Below, one piece after another: positions 6,206 through 14,564 of a stretch of DNA of 64,000 nucleotides (positions are counted from its first letter, which is position 1; each line of letters opens with the position of its first letter). Under the pieces are notes generated by a model. It was given only the letters and a program-made list of their open reading frames with translations. It did no database searches and was not told the origin of the DNA. A program made the position numbers and the translations under genes. The stretch is from JBFMHP01 sp040752855 (GTDB lineage: Bacteria; Pseudomonadota; Gammaproteobacteria; RBG-16-57-12), in the NCBI GenBank assembly GCA_040752855.1, contig JBFMHP010000037.1:24480-88479 (forward strand). The letters are read 5' to 3'.

Positions 6206-7426
6206 ATGGACTCACTGATCACGGCCGCGGCGCGTGCGCTCGCCGCGGGTGATCCGCTCGGCGCATTGAACCGGGTCGCCCTGCGCGACGACGCGCCTGC
6301 GCTCGCGCTTCGCGGCATCGCGATGGCGCAGCTAGGCGATCTCGTTCGAGCGAGGGCCCTCGTGCGAAGGGCGGCGCATGCGTTCGGTCCGAAAGAGGCC
6401 GTGGCTCGCGCGCGGTGCGTCGTGGCCGAGGCCGAGATCGCGCTCGTCTCGCGCGACCTCACCTGGCCTGCGAAGGCGCTCGACGCAGCGCGGGCGACGC
6501 TTGAACAGCACGGCGACCGGGTGAACGCCGCGCATGCGCGCTATCTCGAGGCCCGGCGCCTCCTCCTGATCGGGCGCCTCGAGGAGGCCGAGCGTACGCT
6601 TGCCCAGCTCGGCCCCGCACCCTTCCCGCCGGCGTCGAGGGCCGCCCACGAGCTGGTGGTTGCGGGGATTGCGCTGCGACGCCTCCGGATTAAGACCGCG
6701 CGCGCTGCGCTCGCTAGGGCCGAGCGTGCCGCGCGCCACGCAGGCATCCCTGCGCTGACGGCGGAGGTCGAAAGCGCATCCCTGGTCCTGAATACGCCTG
6801 CGGCGCGCCTGATTGTGCGCGGCGAGGAGCGCTTCCTGCGGCTCGAGGAGGTCGAGGCGTTACTGGCGTCGAGGGCGCTCGTGGTGGACGCGTGCCGTCA
6901 TACCGTGCGTGACGCACGCACGGTGGTCTCGCTCGCCAGGCGTCCGGTGTTGTTCGCGCTCGCACGCATGCTGGGCGAAGCGTGGCCGGCAGATGTGCCG
7001 AGGGACACGCTCGTCGCGCGGGCATTCCGAGCGAAGCACGCCGATGAATCGCATCGCGCGCGGCTGCGGGTCGAGCTCGGGCGGCTTCGCACAATGTTGC
7101 GGACACTGGCCGGTGTGAGCGCGACGAAGCGAGGGTTTGCGCTGGTGCCACGCCGCGCATGCGAGGTTGTCGTGCTGGCGCGGCCCGTCGAGGAGCGGCA
7201 TGCGGCGGTGCTCGCCTTCCTTGCCGATGGTGAGTCGTGGTCGAGCTCGGCCCTGGCACTTGCGCTGGGCGCCAGCCAGCGTACCGTGCAGCGGGCGCTA
7301 GACTCGCTTGCGGCAGCAGGCAAGGTGCAGTCGTTTGGTCGCGGGCGCGCGCGTCGTTGGATAACCCCGCCCGTGCCCGGATTCACGGCAACCTTGTTAC
7401 TCCCCGCACCACTACCGAGTGACTAG
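6206..7426 (+). CDS. TPR-containing regulator with C-terminal winged helix
   Basis: A 406-residue Ala/Arg-rich protein. Residues 1-200 are helical repeats of TPR type (for example 'ALALRGIAMAQLGDLVRAR' and 'AHARYLEARRLLLIGRLEEA'). A middle segment ending 'LRTMLRTLAGVSATKRGF' resembles the effector domain of OmpR/BTAD-like regulators, and residues 345-385 form a helix-turn-helix 'ALALALGASQRTVQRALDSL'. It probably controls the divergent DUF899-DUF2182 pair or the beta-propeller gene nine bases downstream. Composition is more Arg/Ala-rich than its neighbours, which may reflect transfer. Confidence 0.65.
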   Translation: MDSLITAAARALAAGDPLGALNRVALRDDAPALALRGIAMAQLGDLVRARALVRRAAHAFGPKEAVARARCVVAEAEIALVSRDLTWPAKALDAARATLEQHGDRVNAAHARYLEARRLLLIGRLEEAERTLAQLGPAPFPPASRAAHELVVAGIALRRLRIKTARAALARAERAARHAGIPALTAEVESASLVLNTPAARLIVRGEERFLRLEEVEALLASRALVVDACRHTVRDARTVVSLARRPVLFALARMLGEAWPADVPRDTLVARAFRAKHADESHRARLRVELGRLRTMLRTLAGVSATKRGFALVPRRACEVVVLARPVEERHAAVLAFLADGESWSSSALALALGASQRTVQRALDSLAAAGKVQSFGRGRARRWITPPVPGFTATLLLPAPLPSD

Positions 7427-7435
7427 AATATAGAC

Positions 7436-8116
7436 ATGAGTAGATCAGCCGCCGAGATCGTACGTGAATACGGACCCTTTCCGGATGTCGACCACGTGGG
7501 AGGGATCACGTTTGACGGTCAGCACGTCTGGTTTGCGTCCGGAGACAAGCTGAACGCCCTCGATCCTGCGAGCGGGAAGATAGTGCGCTCGATCGATGTC
7601 GCCGCGCAGGCCGGAACGGCCTTCGACGGACAGCACCTATTTCAGATCGCCGGGGATCGCATCCAGAAGATCGATCCGAAGACCGGCCGTGTGCTCGCCA
7701 CGATCCTGGCGCCTGGCGGCGGCGGTGATTCAGGGCTCGCGTGGGCCGAAGGGACGCTCTGGGTGGGGCAGTATCGAGACCGGAAGATCCATCAAATCGA
7801 TCCCCAAACAGGGGCGATTCTGCGCACCATCGAATCCAACCGCTTCGTCACCGGCGTCACCTGGATCGACGGCGAGCTCTGGCACGGCACCTGGGAAGGC
7901 GACGAGAGCGAGTTACGGCGAGTCGATCCTCGAACAGGGGAAGTCCTGGAGAGGCTCGAGATGCCGCCCGGAGTGGGCGTGTCGGGGCTCGAGTCCGATG
8001 GCGGCGATCAGTTCTTCTGCGGAGGAGGAGGGAGCGGGAGGGTGAGAGCCGTCCGCCGGCCCAGGCAACGCTCCGCGGCGGGCAGCGGCTCCGAAATCCC
8101 CATCGACTCCACGTGA
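7436..8116 (+). CDS. Cytoplasmic beta-propeller (glutamine cyclotransferase-like/PQQ-like) protein
   Basis: A 226-residue protein built of repeated blades: 'HVGGITFDGQHVWFASGDKL', 'GTAFDGQHLFQIAGDRIQKI', 'SGLAWAEGTLWVGQYRDRKI' and 'TGVTWIDGELWHGTWEGDES', each followed by 'IDP.TG.(I/V)L'. There is no signal peptide. The last 25 residues (after VRAVRRP) look like non-domain read-through, so the functional stop may have been lost. It begins 9 bases after the regulator's stop. Role unknown. Confidence 0.7.
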   Translation: MSRSAAEIVREYGPFPDVDHVGGITFDGQHVWFASGDKLNALDPASGKIVRSIDVAAQAGTAFDGQHLFQIAGDRIQKIDPKTGRVLATILAPGGGGDSGLAWAEGTLWVGQYRDRKIHQIDPQTGAILRTIESNRFVTGVTWIDGELWHGTWEGDESELRRVDPRTGEVLERLEMPPGVGVSGLESDGGDQFFCGGGGSGRVRAVRRPRQRSAAGSGSEIPIDST

Positions 8117-8166
8117 AGACCGGGTGTCAGTGTGGACCGATCGCCTCTCGATAGCGACCACTCAGG

Positions 8167-8608
8167 CTATTCGCTACGCGCGATCCAATCGGCGACGGCG
8201 CGGCCGATGGCTTCCGGCTCGTCTTCCCGCAGACAGTGCCGGCCGGAACCGAATTGCACGAGCGTGCAGTTGTGTAGCGACTCTGCGAAACGCGCCGCAA
8301 ACGCCGCAATCAGCCGGGTGGCTGACGCGATAAATCTCTCCCTTGGAAAAAAACACCGCCTGATTGACATCGGCGGTCACGCTCCGCCGCCCGACGTGTT
8401 TGCAGAAAACGCCGTGGCGCATGAGGACGATGTTGTCGCCGTCGGCGGGTTCCGCGCCGGCGGGTCCGCCGCGACAGGCGTGGCAACGGTGGTCGCGCAC
8501 GCGGACGAGCGGGCTGTCATAAAGCGAGCGGAAGATGAGCGTGCTCTCCGGATCACGCGGCGGCCCTGCAGTGGCAGCCGCCGTGGTAGATGTCCGCTTC
8601 ATACTCAT
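8167..8608 (-). pseudogene. Chimeric remnant: AraC-type N-terminal domain joined to dehalogenase-like C-terminus
   Basis: From the ATG at 8606-8608 (AGGAGGAACCG upstream by minus-strand reading, within CGGAGGAACC) the frame encodes an AraC-family sensory segment: 'LIFRSLYDSPLVRVRDHRCH', 'GDNIVLMRHGVFCKHVGRRS', 'ADVNQAVFFSKGEIYRVSHP'. No HTH follows. Around 8300 a second frame takes over with 'FAESLHNCTLVQFGSGRHCL' and 'REDEPEAIGRAVADWIA', the C-terminal end of haloalkane-dehalogenase-like alpha/beta hydrolases. Two unrelated gene ends have been joined out of frame. Confidence 0.6.
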
Positions 8609-8772
8609 TTTCGGTTCCTCCGATCGCGCAGCTCCTCACAAAAGGCGGGGAGCCTCCGTTAAAAACAGTGAACTGCGGGTTTCGTAAACGGCGCTTAACC
8701 CAAGCCACTCGCTCACCAGTGTATGGCCCTTTCTGACAGCATTGTGTCAGGAGGGCGGGAACGCTGTCCGCA

Positions 8773-9218
8773 TCATCCCTCGCGCCCGAACATTGCCGTG
8801 TACCGCCGCTGCATTTCCCCCGGGTCGACGTCCTCGATGGCGTGACCGATCAGCCAACGATGACCGAAAGGATCGCGGATGACGCCAGAGCGTTCGCCGT
8901 AGAACTCATTCTTCGGCTCCCGCTCCAGCACGGCGCCGGCACGCACGGCTTGTTCGATCATTTTGTCTGCGTCGTCAACATGCAGATGGATGGAAACCGG
9001 CGTCCCCCCGATCGCCGATGCGGAACGGATGCCCCACTCCGGAAACTCGTCGCATAGCATGACCGTCATTGCGCCGAACACCAGCTCGGCGTGGCCGATG
9101 CGACCGCTTGGCTCAGCCAGGCGAAATTTCTCCTTGACGCCGAAGGCGCGCTTGTAGAAGTCAATGGCGGCTGCGGCGTCCGACACGACAGGTAGGCGAA
9201 TACTTCGTCGATTCTCAT
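8773..9218 (-). pseudogene. VOC (PhnB-like glyoxalase) gene with one-base frameshift near its start
   Basis: The best start is ATG 9216-9218 after AGGAGAAAATCC and opens MRIDEVFAYL. Ten codons in, one base is missing, and the frame that continues the protein is 'SDAAAAIDFYKRAFGVKEKF', then 'RIGHAELVFGAMTVMLCDEF' and 'NEFYGERSGVIRDPFGHRWL'. These make a complete VOC domain of about 147 residues. An internal GTG at 9186 has no ribosome-binding site. Either a recent inactivating deletion or a sequence error explains it. Confidence 0.75.
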
Positions 9219-9291
9219 GGATTTTCTCCTAAGACAGGCCAGACACGTATTCTCCCGACCTCACCCGCCCGGGCATTGAAAAAAATTGACT

Positions 9292-10130
9292 TCACGCATG
9301 GCAGTCCCCTCGCCCATCGACCGGCAGATGATTCGCCTCGCGCGGTGAAAGTTTCTGGTAAGTCATGGGTGTGACACCGGTGAACGCCAGAAAATCGCGA
9401 TTGAAGTGCGCCTGATCGCTGTAGCCTGTCTCCGCAGCCAGCGACGCCAAGGAGAGGGGCTCGCCCTCTCTGAGGGACTGCAATGCGCGCTGAAACCGCA
9501 GAACCCCAGGTACGTTTTCGGTGCCAGTCCCACCGCCCGGCGAAACTGCGCGATGAACTGCCGGTGGCTGATACCGCTGTGCCGCACCGCCGCCTCGACG
9601 GAATGCAGAGTTGGCATCACATCGATGACCGATGCGATGGCCGGATGGAGGCTGCGCACGCGGGGCAACCGCGCCGCGAGTTCGGATTCGAGCACGACAA
9701 GACGGTGCTCGGCGTTCTCGACTTCGAGCAACCGTTCCCGCACACTGCGCGCCGAGCTGCCCCATAGATCCTCGAGCGCCGTGTGTCGTTCGGCCAATTG
9801 GTCAGCGGTCACGCCGAACAGCAGTGGCCCCGCACCGGGGCGCAAGACCGCTCCGACAGAACACGAAGGCGCGGACGACTCGCGAACATAATACCTTGAC
9901 CGGACCCCGCCGACGAGTGCGCTGCCCACCGACTGCCCATGAAGGTCATCGTGCGGGTCGAAGATGTGCAGAGGGCAATCGGTCAACCGAAATACCAGAT
10001 GCATCATGCCACTCGGCAACATGTGTTCGCGCGTCGGCCGCTCGTACGTCGCGGCCATCGGGCTGTCGCTGGCCCAGACCAGCGCGACAAACGCTCGCAG
10101 CACCGGGATTGGTAATCTTTTTAGCAGCAT
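9292..10130 (-). pseudogene. AraC-family regulator gene with frameshift in the HTH domain
   Basis: From ATG 10128-10130 the frame encodes an AraC protein with a DUF6597-like N-terminal domain ('PSGMMHLVFRLTDCPLHIF') and the first HTH ('GISHRQFIAQFRRAVGLAPK'). At about 9505-9515 the frame should read 'KTYL.VLRFQRALQSLREGE' but one G of a GGGG run is missing. The remainder continues in another frame: 'LASLAAETGYSDQAHFNRDF' and 'LAFTGVTPMTYQ', the second HTH. Restoring one base gives a full regulator of about 279 residues. Confidence 0.75.
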
Positions 10131-10166
10131 TCACCCCCCATCTTCGACGTCCAGCGCAAAGCACCT

Positions 10167-10625
10167 TCATCCCCACAGCCCCGGCTTCACCACCATGAGG
10201 AAGACAATGACCATCACCAGAACGGCCAAGACCACCCCAAGCATAGCCCCGCGGCGCGCCAGAGCTTGATAGCGCGGCGACTGGAACCCCTCACGGTCCA
10301 GAAGCTGGATCTGACGCCGGAGGGTGGGCGTGTATCCCAACAGGCCGACCAGCACGGCAAGCACGTATAAGACCAAAGCCGTCATCAGCCAAGGGGTGGT
10401 CAGCGGCAACTTCACGATGAACACCATCACGAGCCCGGTAACGAGCAGCAATCCATACGCCGGACTGGCGATTCGATCGTCGATTAGCTTGATGCCCCGC
10501 AGCGTAAAGGGTAAGGCTTCTGAGTTACGGGAGGCGTGTAACAACCAAATCCCATAGGTGACGTTGGCCCCGACCGCGACGATGGCGGCTAAGACATGCA
10601 GCCATTTGAGCAGCAAATACGACAT
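10167..10625 (-). CDS. DUF2269 family membrane protein
   Basis: A 152-residue protein with four predicted transmembrane helices. Family features are 'LLKWLHVLAAIVAVGANVTY' at the N-terminus and 'IASPAYGLLLVTGLVMVFIV' in the second helix pair, with a conserved His in helix 1. Its start is 32 bases after the TrmO-like stop, in the operon led by the DGPF gene under promoter copy 5. Function is unknown. Confidence 0.8.
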   Translation of the reverse strand: MSYLLLKWLHVLAAIVAVGANVTYGIWLLHASRNSEALPFTLRGIKLIDDRIASPAYGLLLVTGLVMVFIVKLPLTTPWLMTALVLYVLAVLVGLLGYTPTLRRQIQLLDREGFQSPRYQALARRGAMLGVVLAVLVMVIVFLMVVKPGLWG

Positions 10626-10657
10626 AGGTCCTCGCTATCCCCCGCTTTCTCCAACCG

Positions 10658-11074
10658 TCACCGGTCATCGATTTGCACAAGCACGGGCTTGATGTCGATC
10701 ACCGGCGTTCCGTCGATCGCCTCCATCGGAACAACCCTCAACCTCTGCCCTGCGACCTCCAGGACCGATACTCTATGAAGTCCCACCGGGTTAGGACGAT
10801 GCGGCGACCGCGTCGCAAATACGCCCATCAACGGGGCCTCGGTTCTGTCACGGGGATGCACGTGCAGGACGTCGCGCCGCGCACGATGCAACCACGTGAG
10901 AACGATAAGATCATCACCCGGCCTGATGCCGTCCAGTCCCGGCGCCATCGGGGCGGTGAGTTCCAGCCAGACTTCGGGGGCGCCTTCGTCTCCCTGAAGA
11001 GGCGCCCCTTCGAGATCGGTGAGCGGTGAGCGTATTACGCCGATCGGCTCGAGGATGTAGGTGTTTTCGTTCAT
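10658..11074 (-). CDS. TsaA/TrmO-family SAM-binding protein (short form)
   Basis: A 138-residue protein of the TsaA/VirR (UPF0066) beta-barrel family. 'YILEPIGVIRSPLTD' opens the fold, and 'MGVFATRSPHRPNPVGLHRV' is the conserved SAM-binding signature. In E. coli TrmO (about 235 residues) this domain N6-methylates t6A37 in tRNA; this protein lacks the C-terminal domain. It starts 10 bases after the DGPF gene and precedes DUF2269, so it is in the ECF42-controlled operon, an unexpected place for tRNA modification. Confidence 0.85.
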   Translation of the reverse strand: MNENTYILEPIGVIRSPLTDLEGAPLQGDEGAPEVWLELTAPMAPGLDGIRPGDDLIVLTWLHRARRDVLHVHPRDRTEAPLMGVFATRSPHRPNPVGLHRVSVLEVAGQRLRVVPMEAIDGTPVIDIKPVLVQIDDR

Positions 11075-11084
11075 GATCCGACCA

Positions 11085-11429
11085 CTATTCCCAAACGGGG
11101 CGCACCTCGACGGAGCCGCGCCGCGCGCCCGGGCAGCGCGCCGCCCACGACAGCGCCGCCTCGCGATCCGGCACATCGATGAGGAAATAGCCGCCAAGCT
11201 GTTCTTTGGTCTCCGCGAAGGGCCCGTCCACGATGATCGGCTCGTCGTCAGACACCCGTACCGTGGCCGCCCGCGAGGTGGGTTGCAAACCATGATTTGC
11301 AAGCAGCACACCCGCCTGCCGCATCGCCTCGACATAGGCTAGATAATCGGCGTGCATCCGCCCTGCCTCCTCCTTGGGTAGATTCAGCATGGCGGTCTCG
11401 TTCATGCAGTTCAGTAAAAGGTATTTCAT
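11085..11429 (-). CDS. YCII/DGPF-domain protein, first gene of the sigma-linked operon
   Basis: A 114-residue DGPF protein with 'IIVDGPFAETKEQLGGYFLI' around residues 64-83 and 'CPGARRGSVEVRPVWE' at the C-terminus. The ATG (11427-11429) follows AGGAGGCC. It lies just downstream of the ECF42 gene with promoter copy 5 between them, the arrangement described for ECF42 loci, where the sigma factor activates adjacent DGPF genes. Confidence 0.92.
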   Translation of the reverse strand: MKYLLLNCMNETAMLNLPKEEAGRMHADYLAYVEAMRQAGVLLANHGLQPTSRAATVRVSDDEPIIVDGPFAETKEQLGGYFLIDVPDREAALSWAARCPGARRGSVEVRPVWE

Positions 11430-11482
11430 GGCCTCCTCCTATTCCTTGCGATGACCTAGATCGGTTCATAGCTTTCTCCCCC

Positions 11483-11511
11483 TAGTCGTTCGAGCTCCCC
11501 TTGAATCGACA
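11483..11511 (-). promoter_or_regulatory. ECF42-type promoter (copy 5)
   Basis: TGTCGA (11506-11511) and CGACTA (11483-11488) on the minus strand, 17 bases apart, between the ECF42 stop and the DGPF gene start. This copy anchors the motif to the sigma factor's own neighbourhood. Confidence 0.8.
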
Positions 11512-11522
11512 CCAGGCGCGAA

Positions 11523-12773
11523 TCATTTTTTCAGCTCGCCCAGCCGCCGTTCGAGGAAGCGCCGCTCCGGCGCCTGACGGGTGAGCGATAACGCCCGTTC
11601 GTAGGCGGCGCGGGCCTCATCGGTCTTCCCCAAGCGGCGGCACAGATCGGCGCGGGCAGCATGGGCGAGGCGATATTCTGTCAACTCACCCCGAACAAGA
11701 ATGGCGTCGATCAACGCCAGACCGGCGGCAGGACCGTCGCGCATCGCCACCGCCACGGCGCGGTTGAGTTCGATCACAGGCGAGGGCTCCATGCGCAGGA
11801 GCACGTCATAGAGGCCCACGATTTGCGCCCAGTCGGTCGCGGAGGCTTCCGGGGCGTCCGCATGCACGGCGGCAATCGCCGCTTGCAGCGTGTAGGGACC
11901 GATGCGGCGCGACGCCAATACCTGTTCCACGCGCGTAATCCCTTCCCTGATCTGCTCACGGTTCCACAGGGAACGATCTTGCTCTTCGAGCAGGATCAAA
12001 TCGCCGTTGGGCGCGCTGCGCGCCGTGCGCCGCGATTCGTGCAGCAACATCAGCGCCAGCAGGCCCATCGCTTCGGGTTCGGGTAATAGTTCCACCAACA
12101 GCCGTCCAAGGCGGATCGCTTCGCCGGATAAATCGGCACGCGTCAGCACATCGCCCGTCGATGCGGTATACCCTTCGTTGAACACCAAATAGATGACCCT
12201 CAGCACGGCGTCAAGGCGCGCGGGCAACTCCGCTTGGGTCGGAACCTGGTACGGGAGGCGGGCGTCGCGGATCTTGGCCTTGGCGCGCACGATGCGCTGC
12301 GCGAGCGTCGGCGCGGGCATCAGAAAAGCGGACGCGATCTCTTCGGTGGTGAGACCACACACCTCGCGCAGCGTGAGCGCGATCTGCGCCTCCGGCGACA
12401 ACGCGGGGTGGCAACAGGTGAAGATGAGCCGCAGTTGATCATCCTCCACGGCATCATCATCGATATCTTTCTCTTCCGCCGCGAGGGTTTCGATATATGC
12501 CGTGGCGTCGTCCAGTGCGGCAAAGCGGGCGCGGCGGCGGAGCGCGTCGATGGCTTTGAAGCGCCCGGTCGACACCAGCCACGCACGCGGGTTGGCGGGC
12601 ACGCCTTCGCGCGGCCACTGTTCGAGCGCGGCGTGAAAAGCCTCCTGCAGCGCTTCTTCGGCGAGATCGAAATCGCCGAGCAGGCGGATCAGCGTGGCGA
12701 GGACGCGGCGCGACTGCTCTCGGTAGAGCGTCTCCAGAGACGCGCGCCGCGGTTTGGTTTCATCCATGTCCAT
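11523..12773 (-). CDS. ECF42-type RNA polymerase sigma factor with C-terminal extension
   Basis: A 416-residue ECF sigma factor. Region 2 is at about residues 14-85 ('LLGDFDLAEEALQEAFHAAL', 'NPRAWLVSTGRFKAIDALRR') and region 4 at about 125-175 ('ALTLREVCGLTTEEIASAFL', 'MPAPTLAQRIVRAKAKIRDA'). About 230 residues of helical C-terminal extension follow, with 'YLVFNEGY' and a TPR-like end ('GLYDVLLRMEPSPVIELNRA'). This layout is characteristic of ECF42, which lacks an anti-sigma factor and depends on its C-terminal extension. No matching promoter precedes it, so it is probably not autoregulated. Confidence 0.9.
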   Translation of the reverse strand: MDMDETKPRRASLETLYREQSRRVLATLIRLLGDFDLAEEALQEAFHAALEQWPREGVPANPRAWLVSTGRFKAIDALRRRARFAALDDATAYIETLAAEEKDIDDDAVEDDQLRLIFTCCHPALSPEAQIALTLREVCGLTTEEIASAFLMPAPTLAQRIVRAKAKIRDARLPYQVPTQAELPARLDAVLRVIYLVFNEGYTASTGDVLTRADLSGEAIRLGRLLVELLPEPEAMGLLALMLLHESRRTARSAPNGDLILLEEQDRSLWNREQIREGITRVEQVLASRRIGPYTLQAAIAAVHADAPEASATDWAQIVGLYDVLLRMEPSPVIELNRAVAVAMRDGPAAGLALIDAILVRGELTEYRLAHAARADLCRRLGKTDEARAAYERALSLTRQAPERRFLERRLGELKK

Positions 12774-13079
12774 TCGATTCGTGTGATGCGCTCAAAACTG
12801 GGGGATATTTCCCACGCGGGATAATATCCTCAATCTCGCGTGGGCACTCAAGGGCAGCGAAGTGGCCCATATCAGCGAAAGTGATCTCCGCACCCGCTGC
12901 CCCGCTCCTCGATGCGTGATTCTCGGGCCGCCGTAGATCAGTGTAGCCCGTACCGTGATAGGTTGGTAAGAACGACGAGTGTCTTGCGCTCTATAGCCGA
13001 AACAATTCCGGATGCTAACGGCGGGAGACATTTCGCCGCCGGATTAATAGCATGACTGGCCAGGCCTCTCTCGTCTCGA
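12774..13079. other. Upstream region of the sigma factor gene, with an inverted repeat
   Basis: No gene is evident. CCCACGCG (12811-12818) and CGCGTGGG (12837-12844) form an 8-bp dyad 38 bases upstream of the sigma factor start, which could be an operator or an attenuator hairpin. The right part ends with the degraded repeat fragment at 13027-13049. Confidence 0.4.
13027..13049. repeat. Degraded end of the dispersed repeat found at 17100-17358
   Basis: The bases ACATTTCGCCGCCGGATTAA resemble the terminal part of the element at 17100-17358 (end TTATTAACCCGGCG plus adjoining GCGAAAGACAT, read in reverse complement). Only this end is recognisable. Confidence 0.4.
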
Positions 13080-13437
13080 TCAGCCCTTGTCAGGCAGAGC
13101 TGGTCGCGGAAGCGGTTTCCTGCCAAGCACCCAGATCATCACCGGACTGCGACTTGCTTCGAACGGCGCGCGGTCGTAGTTGCCGTAGAGAGCGAGCACC
13201 TGGAATCCCGCAGCTTGCGCCATGGATTCGAATTGATCTTTTTCGATGAACACGAACTCCATCGGCAACAGCCGTTTCGAGCGCAATCGAGAGTCGACCG
13301 GTGCCGGCAGTCAGTTCCAGCACCGGCCCTTTGGCATTCAACGCTTTCTGCACAAAGAACGGTATATCGTAGTCTGCCGTCACGTAGAGATCATAGACAT
13401 CCGCGACGCTATCGTAGTCAATGCCTTGGGTGTTCAT
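13080..13437 (-). pseudogene. Class I SAM-dependent methyltransferase gene with internal deletion
   Basis: The N-terminus MNTQGIDYDSVADVYDLYVT, with motif I 'GPVLELTAGTGRLSIALE', is a normal methyltransferase start. At about 13270 it jumps, out of frame, to the C-terminal end 'FIEKDQFESMAQAAGFQVLA' and 'LYGNYDRAPFEASRSPVMIW', which are the last strands of the same fold. About half of the expected 240-250 residues are missing. It starts 20 bases after the homocysteine methyltransferase homologue, so it once formed the end of that operon. Confidence 0.75.
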
Positions 13438-13457
13438 GCTCTGCTCCCATCAAGCAT

Positions 13458-14396
13458 TCATGCCACAGCTGCACAGATTGCTGCCACATGCCGGTGGTCC
13501 GTGCCGCAGCAGCCGCCCAGAATGGTGAGCTTGGGCAGCCATTGACGCAGTTGCCGGTATTGCCCACTCAATTCTTGCGGATCACCGTCATCCAGATCCG
13601 GACTCTCATCCAATTGCGCATGACTGCGCTTCGACGCATTGGCGCGCACGCCGCGAATACGGTCAAGCCAGCCACGGTTGTCGTGCAATACATGCGCGAA
13701 ATGCGCGGGATGGGCGCAGTTAACCATGTAATATGCAGCGTAGCGATCTGTTAGCGCGTCGGTGCGTTGGATGGCATCGGCCAGGGTATCGCCTGATGGC
13801 AAACGGCCATCGGTTTCCACGGTGAAGGAGATGGCCAACGGCATACCATGGTCGCGCGCCGCCTGGGCAATACCAATGGCCTCTTCCACATAGTTCAGCG
13901 TAAAGGCAGCCACCATATCGGCATCCGTTTGCGCGAAGGTTGCGATTTGCTGTGCGTGATAATCGCGTGCCTCCGTTACACTCATCCGCCGATCGGCGCG
14001 GTAGCCATCACCACGCGGACCGAGGTTGCCGCTGATCACCAGGGGCGTTGCCGGCGACTCATATTCGTCGCGAATTTCCAGCAGCAGGCCGATGGCCTTG
14101 CGATTGGCATCCGCCAAGGCGGTGGCATCGTATCCCAGTCGCCTGCCCCAGTCGGGGTTGGCGCGCCAGGTGGGCGCCTCGAGTACAAAACCCACACCCC
14201 GCTGCCGGGCAATTTCCACATAGCGCACAAAATAGTTGCGCAATGTCTCAACACCTTCATCGTTTTTCAGCAGGTCGAACGCGGCAAAGCACGGTAGATC
14301 AAAACCTTCGTGAAAGACCAGGGTCGTCTCCAACCCGCCGTCGGTAATAAACAGTATGTCTTGCAACTGTGGAAGTTGGTGACGGTATTTGCTCAT
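13458..14396 (-). CDS. Homocysteine S-methyltransferase family protein
   Basis: A 312-residue TIM-barrel enzyme of the MmuM/BHMT family, which transfers a methyl group to homocysteine or a related thiol. The zinc ligands are visible as the Cys of 'MVNCAHPAHF' and the CC pair of 'LTILGGCCGTDHRHVAAI'. 'FITDGGLETTLVFHEGFDLP' forms the N-terminal substrate strand. The start at 14394-14396 follows GAGGAGATATTGCC; a longer in-frame start is unsupported. It is divergent from the GlxA-type regulator at 14565, a likely controller. Confidence 0.88.
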   Translation of the reverse strand: MSKYRHQLPQLQDILFITDGGLETTLVFHEGFDLPCFAAFDLLKNDEGVETLRNYFVRYVEIARQRGVGFVLEAPTWRANPDWGRRLGYDATALADANRKAIGLLLEIRDEYESPATPLVISGNLGPRGDGYRADRRMSVTEARDYHAQQIATFAQTDADMVAAFTLNYVEEAIGIAQAARDHGMPLAISFTVETDGRLPSGDTLADAIQRTDALTDRYAAYYMVNCAHPAHFAHVLHDNRGWLDRIRGVRANASKRSHAQLDESPDLDDGDPQELSGQYRQLRQWLPKLTILGGCCGTDHRHVAAICAAVA

Positions 14397-14564
14397 GGCA
14401 ATATCTCCTCTAAACTTATGCGACACGATGGACAGTACCCGTGTCATCGGGGCGCCGGTGTTCGCTCACGATCGCCGCGCACCGCCCCAATGACCTTATC
14501 CAGGCTACGCCCAATGGCGGCCGGTCACTAAAGCGATTCAGGCAACAATCAGGACAAATCGGCC

